A DNA stretch of 64,000 nucleotides from positions 62,001-126,000 of the forward strand of contig JADJUP010000050.1 of the NCBI GenBank assembly GCA_016716965.1, written 5' to 3'. Below are positions 40,201 to 46,200 of this stretch, in pieces (within the stretch, counting starts at the first letter, position 1; each line of letters opens with the position of its first letter). The notes under the pieces are model-generated. The model made no database searches. It had not been told where the DNA came from and was given only the letters and a program-made list of their open reading frames with translations. A program made the translations under genes and the position numbers. Origin of the DNA: Sulfuritalea sp. Its GTDB lineage: Bacteria > Pseudomonadota > Gammaproteobacteria > Burkholderiales > Rhodocyclaceae.

Positions 40201-43200
40201 GTCGCGCAACGACGGCGACGTGAGCTACACGATCAGTTTCGTGCGCGACGAGGCCGGCGTCGACCTGCCGCAGATCGCCTGGGTCGAGACCACGCAAACC
40301 ACCGGCCTCCTGCCCAGCCCGAATGCCTCGGTGGATGTCGCCACCGCGACCGTGCGCAACGGCGCGCTGGTCAATGCCGGGGTCAACAACCTGCAGACGA
40401 TCAGCATCAATCCGAACGTCACGGGCGGTACCTTCACCGTGTGGTTCCGCATCGAGAACGAGCGCGGCGAGTACGACCTTGCCGAGAGCGCGCCGATCGC
40501 CTACAACGCCAGCGCGATCGACGTGTTCAAGGCGCTCAGCCCGATCCTCAACCCGAACGGGGCGACCATCGACATCGACGAGGCCTTCGATCAGGCCACC
40601 CGCATCACTTCGCGGCCCTACACCGACAACTTCGCCGTGCGCGAGGTCGATGGCGTATTCGTCATCACCTTCCAGGGCGAGCACCGCGACCTGACGATCC
40701 ACGACATCGACACGCGGCTGCTGCTCACCCAGGAAACCGGCACCGACAACGAGTTCGAGGCGCCGGCGTCCACGGTCACCCTGGGCGGCACCGAAGGCAC
40801 GCTCGCGGTCAATGCCACGGCGCCGCGGGCAACCACCATCGACCTGTCGGGCCATGCGCTGGCGGGCGTCTGGACCCTGGAGATTTCGCTGCGCGGCGTC
40901 ACCAGCAGCCACCAGGTGACGGTCGGTGGCAGCTACACCATAGATGGCCTGTCGGTAACCGCGAACTCGATAGCCAACATCGCGCGCATCCTGGCGGCCA
41001 AGGTCAGGGACGATGCTGCCGACGTGTTCTCCGCGACCACCGACGGCACCAATGGCGATCTGCTGGTGATCGTGAATTCCGAGGGCACGGCCTTCCGCGC
41101 CGCGTTGAACGCGAATGGCATCGATCTCGGCGTGGCCGACATCGACCGCTCGACGCCGGAAGAGGCATCGGTCGACCTCGGCGGCACCCCTGCCGTGGGC
41201 GAGGTCTGGAGCATCGTCCTCGACGACGGCGCTTCGGTTCCTGTCACCTACAGCTACACGGTCGGGCTGATCGACGCGGACAACGATGCGGCGACGGCGC
41301 TGGTACTGCCAAGCCTCGACTACATCGCGACCCAACTCGCGGCGGCGATCAGCCTGGATGCTGACTACGCCGCGGTTGCCGAAGGCGATGATGTCATGAT
41401 CGTCCGCCGCGATGGCAAGCTGTTCTCGGCCACGCCGGAGATTGTCGCCGCCGGCCAGCCGGTCGCGGGCCAGACATGGTCGGTCACGCTGGAAAGCGCT
41501 ACCAGCGGCGCGCTCACCTTCAGCCATCTTGTCGGCGCCGACGAAACCCATGCCAGCGTGGCGCGTGCTCTGGCGAACTTGATCAACGCCCAGGGCCTGC
41601 CTGAATTCCGCGCAAACAGCGATGGGGGCGAGTTGCAGATCGAGAACGTCGCCGGCAACGTGTTCTCCACCACGTTTGCCGCCAGCGTGCAGAGCGAGTC
41701 CGTGGTCCAGCCGCAAGCCGGGGAAACCTGGAGCGTGACGCTGGGCACCGCGACCGGGCCGCTGGTGTTCAGCCACCTCGTCACCGCCGGCCAGACCGCG
41801 GCCGATGTGGCCGCCGCCCTTGCGACACGGATCAATACCCTGGGGCCGGTCGAACTCGACGCCGTCAGCGAAGTCGGCGTGCTGCGCGTCACAGACACCA
41901 CGGGGGCGGTGTTCACCTCCAGCCTGGCGGTCGACGACGTCGTGCAGCCGGGCGATGTCGAAGCCGCGGCAGCGGTCGTCGCCACCCGCATCGAGGGCAT
42001 CAACTACTACGGCTTCGAAACGCTGAACATCGCGCTGGGTTCCGGCGACGACGTCTTCAACATCCAGGGCACGACGGCGACGACCAACATCGACCTGAAT
42101 GGCGGCGACGACGCGCTGTATGTGTCGTCGGCGGCGAATTTCGGCATCGATACCTCGCCCGAGGCCGTGTTGCCTGATTTCCTGCCCGGTCACCTGCATG
42201 CCATCAACGGCGCGCTGAACATCGACGCCGGAGCCGGCGACAACCGCCTCATGATCAGCGGCGAGTCGAGCACGCTTGATAACGCTGACATCGTCATCTC
42301 CGACCAGCCGCTGGTTTCCGAGCCGGTCGGCACCGAGATTGCGGTGCGCGGTCTTACCGGCGGCGACGACGCCTTCGGCTGGGTGGACCTGACCCAGGCC
42401 ACCATCACCTTCCAGGCCGCCGGCGGCACCTTTGCCGAAGGCATAACCTTCTGGACCGGCTTCGGCGACGACACCGTCCTGATAGACGGCACGCACGATA
42501 GCGCCGGGACCCGGACTATCACCACGGTTAACACCGGGCTGGGCGACGATACGGTGTTTGTCGACCTCGATGTGACCGAGGCGAACGGCACCGACACCAG
42601 CGACGGCGTGTTCGTCCTCAATACCCAGGGGCCGTGGAACGACTATCCGGGCATCAGCGACAACGACACCGTGCTCGGCACCGATACGGTCGGCGGAACC
42701 TACGTGTCGACGCTGCCGCTGATCGTCTTCGGCGGCCAGGGCAACGACAACATCACCGGTGGCTCGGGCGACGACATCCTGTTCGGCGATCGCGGCCGCA
42801 TGCTCAGCTTCGAGGACATCGGCGGCATCCCGACCATCGTCGAGGCGCTGGGCAGCGGCGGACCGGGCGACGTCACCGATGGCATCATCCGCACTCCAGA
42901 CCAGGTATTCAGCGTCGATCCGGACGTCGGCGGCGACGATGTGATCGTTGGTCTCGAAGGCGACAACATCCTGGTCGGTGGCTTCGGCAACGACACCATC
43001 ACGGCCGGCGCCGGCGCCGACCTGGCGCTGGGCGACAACGGCCAGATCGACTGGACCCCGGTCGGAGACTACGGCGCATTCCAGACCACCGATCTCCTGC
43101 TGGGTGGCGATGACGACATCCGCGTCGGCGACGGCGACAACCTCGTGGCCGGCGGCTTCGGTGCCGACGTGATCGAAACCGGAGTGGGCGCGGACCTGAT

Positions 43201-46200
43201 CCTCGGCGACAACGGCATCTTCGACTACACGACCTCGACCGGTGACGTCGTCAGCTACCTTGCGGGCGACCTCCAGATCACGGTCGAAACCGCAGACCTC
43301 GCGGCCGCGCTGAGCCTCCTCGGAGTGTCTTCCATCGCCGACCTCGTTGGCATGACCCTCGAGATCAGCATGGCGACGGCCGATACGGCACTCGGCCAGT
43401 CACGGCAGATCACGGCCCAGGCGCCGGGCGCCGTCGCCGGCACCACGGTGCTGACGCTGGACGCGGCCCTCCTGCTCGAATCCGGTTCCGCCGCGGACAT
43501 CCTCGAATACCTCATCTACTCGGCGACCAACACCGGTGGCGTCGCGATCCTCACCGAAGCCAGCACCACCGATACCACCGCGGCGACCGGTGGCAGCGAT
43601 GTAATAGTCGGCGGTGGCGGTACGGCGGACAACATCGTGCTGGCCGGCGTCGGCGACGATCGCGTGAATCAGGCGCCGCTGGTGCTCGGCGATCCGCTGC
43701 CGGTGCTGAGCGCTGGCGTGGATATCGTGATCGGCGACAACGGCTTTGTGAATTGGGATGGCGCCGGCCTGATGACCCAGTTCGCTTCGACGGAACAGAG
43801 CCTGGGTGGCAATGACCTGATCGCCGTGGGCGACGGCAACAACATCGTGGTCGGCGGATTCGGCAGCGACACGATCACCACCGGCGCCGATGCCGACATC
43901 GTTCTGGGCGACAACGGCGAGGTCAGCTACACGCCGGATACCACGCTGCTGCTGCAGGCCTCGACCACGGACATCGTGAATGGCACCGGCGGCGGTGACA
44001 CCATCGATACCGGCGAGGGCGACAACCTCGTGATGGCCGGGGTCGGCGCCGATACGGTGACCACCGGCAATGGTGTTGACCTGGTGATGGGGGACAACGG
44101 CCAGTTCAACTGGGGCAGCACCGGCCTGCTCGAATCCTTCACCAGCACCAGCCCGCTGGTGGTCGGCGTCGATGCCGGCAGCCAAGCCGCACCTGACTTC
44201 GCCGATATCGACGGTGACGGCGACCTCGACGTGGTAGTGGGCGGCACCGACGGCACGCTGCATTACTTCGAAAACACCGGCACGGCATCGGCGCCCAACT
44301 ATGTGGAAGTGCTCGGCACGGCCAATCCGTTCAACGGCATCGATGCGGGCACCGAAAGCACGCCGGTCCTCGCCGACCTCGACGGCGACGGCGACCTCGA
44401 CCTGGTGGTGGGGGCGACCGACGGCACGCTGGGCTACTTCGAAAATACCGGCACGACGGCGGCGCCGGTCTTTGTCGAAGGCGTCGGCATTGCCAATCCG
44501 CTGGATGCGATCGACGTCGGCAGCCAGAGCACGCCGGTCTTCGCCGACATCGATGGCGACGGCGACCTCGACCTGGTGGTGGGCGCGACCGACGGCACGC
44601 TGAGCTACTTCGAGAACACCGGCACCGCGGCGGCTCCTGTCTTCGTCGAACTGATCGGCGCCGCCAATCCCTACGACGGTATCGATGTCGGCGGCCAGAG
44701 CGCGCCGACCCTTGTCGATGCGGACAACGACGGCGACCTGGACCTGGTAGTGGGTACGGCCGACGGCACGCTCAGCTATTACGAGAACACCGGCACGGCG
44801 GCGGCACCGACATATGTCGAGCAAACCGGTGCGGCCAATCCCTTCGACGGCATCGATGCCGGCGACCAGGGCAAGCCGACCTTTGCCGACCTCGATGGCG
44901 ACGGTGATGTGCACGTGATGGTCGGCGCTGCCGGCGGCACCGTAAGCTACTTCGCGGATGCCGGTGGCGACGACGTGATCGTGGCGGGCGACGGCGCCAA
45001 CATCGTGGTCGGCGGTTACGGCAACGACACGATAAGCACCGGTCTCGGCGTCGATATCGTGCTCGGCGACAACGGCGTTGTGACCTACACCCCGGGCACC
45101 ACGCAGCTGTTGCAGGCGGTTTCGACCGATGCCGCCAACGGCACCGGCGGCAACGACACGATTGCCGTGGGCGAGGGCGACAATCTGGTTCTGGCAGGAG
45201 TGGGTGGCGACACGGTCACCACCGGCGACGGTGTCGATCTGGTGATGGGCGACAACGGCCAGTTCAACTGGGACAGCGCGGGCCTGCTCACCGGCTTCGC
45301 ATCGAGCGATCCGACGCTGGGCGGCAACGACCAGATCAGCGTCGGCAACGGCGACAACATCGTCGTGGCAGGATTCGGCGACGACGCCATCACCACCGGC
45401 GACAACCTCGACATCGTGCTGGGCGACAATGGCACGGTGAGCTACACGCCGGGCACCGCGCTGCTGCTGCAGGCCGCGTCGACCGACACCACCAACGCCA
45501 CCGGCGGCAACGATACGATCCTCGCCGGCGAGGGCGACAATCTTATCCTCGCCGGGGTAGGTGCCGACACCGTCACCACCGGCGGCGGCGTCGACCTGGT
45601 AATGGGCGACAACGGCCAGATCGACTGGGCATCGAACGGCGAATACGGCGCCTTCCAGACCACTGACCCGCTGCTGGGCGCCAATGACGTCATCCAGGCG
45701 GGCGACGGCGACAACATCGTCGCCGGCGGCTTCGGCGCCGACCAGATCACCGTCGGGATAGGTGAAGACCTGATCCTCGGCGACAACGGCATCTTCAGCT
45801 TCACGCCCGATGCTGGTGGCGCGGCGGTGCTGACCGAGGCGCGCACGACCGACCTGGTCAATGGCACCGGTGGCGACGACACGATCATCGCCGGCGACAG
45901 CGCCAACGTGGTGCTGGCGGGCGTGGGAGCCGACACGGTGAGCGCCGGTACCGGCGCCGACATCGTGATCGGCGACAACGGCTACGTAAACTGGGATACG
46001 GCCGCACTGATCACGCAGTTCGGTTCCTCCGAACCCGAACTAGGCGGCGACGATGCGATCGATGTCGGCGACGGCGCCAACATCGTGGTCGGCGGTTTCG
46101 GTTCCGACACGATCCTCACCGGCGCCGATGCCGATATCGTGCTGGGTGATGACGGCCAGGTCGACTATGTCGGCACCGACCTCGACTCGGCCGACATCGA

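Larger units (their letters stand above)
15241..41930 (+). repeat. Very long array of a repeat of about 100 residues (W/LysM-like motif type)
   Basis: Unit consensus by eye: L-[SG]-G-x-[PA]-x-x-G-[ED]-x-W-x-V-x-L-x-G, then [YF]-x-[VH]-x-x-G-[DE]-T-L-x-x-[IV]-A-x-x-L-A-x-x-I-N, then [YF]-x-A-x-[AS]-[ED]-G-x-x-L-[VL]-I-V-[ND]-R-x-G-x-x-[FI]. Starts in the stretch 24.1-28.9 kb are spaced 290-325 bases, so roughly 75-80 copies fit in this region once the islands are removed; this is an estimate, not a count. The array is interrupted by non-repeat islands near 16.7-18.1, 20.7-21.5, 22.7-23.2, 31.9-32.5 and 40.1-40.8 kb. The copies are diverged in DNA sequence but keep length and motif. I do not recognise a named family. 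Confidence 0.8.

Noticed and set aside
44158..44960. Regular 171-base repeat that could be mistaken for a CRISPR or satellite array
   Set aside because: It is in-frame protein-coding with FG-GAP/VCBS motifs, there are no short unique spacers, and the unit is far longer than a CRISPR repeat.
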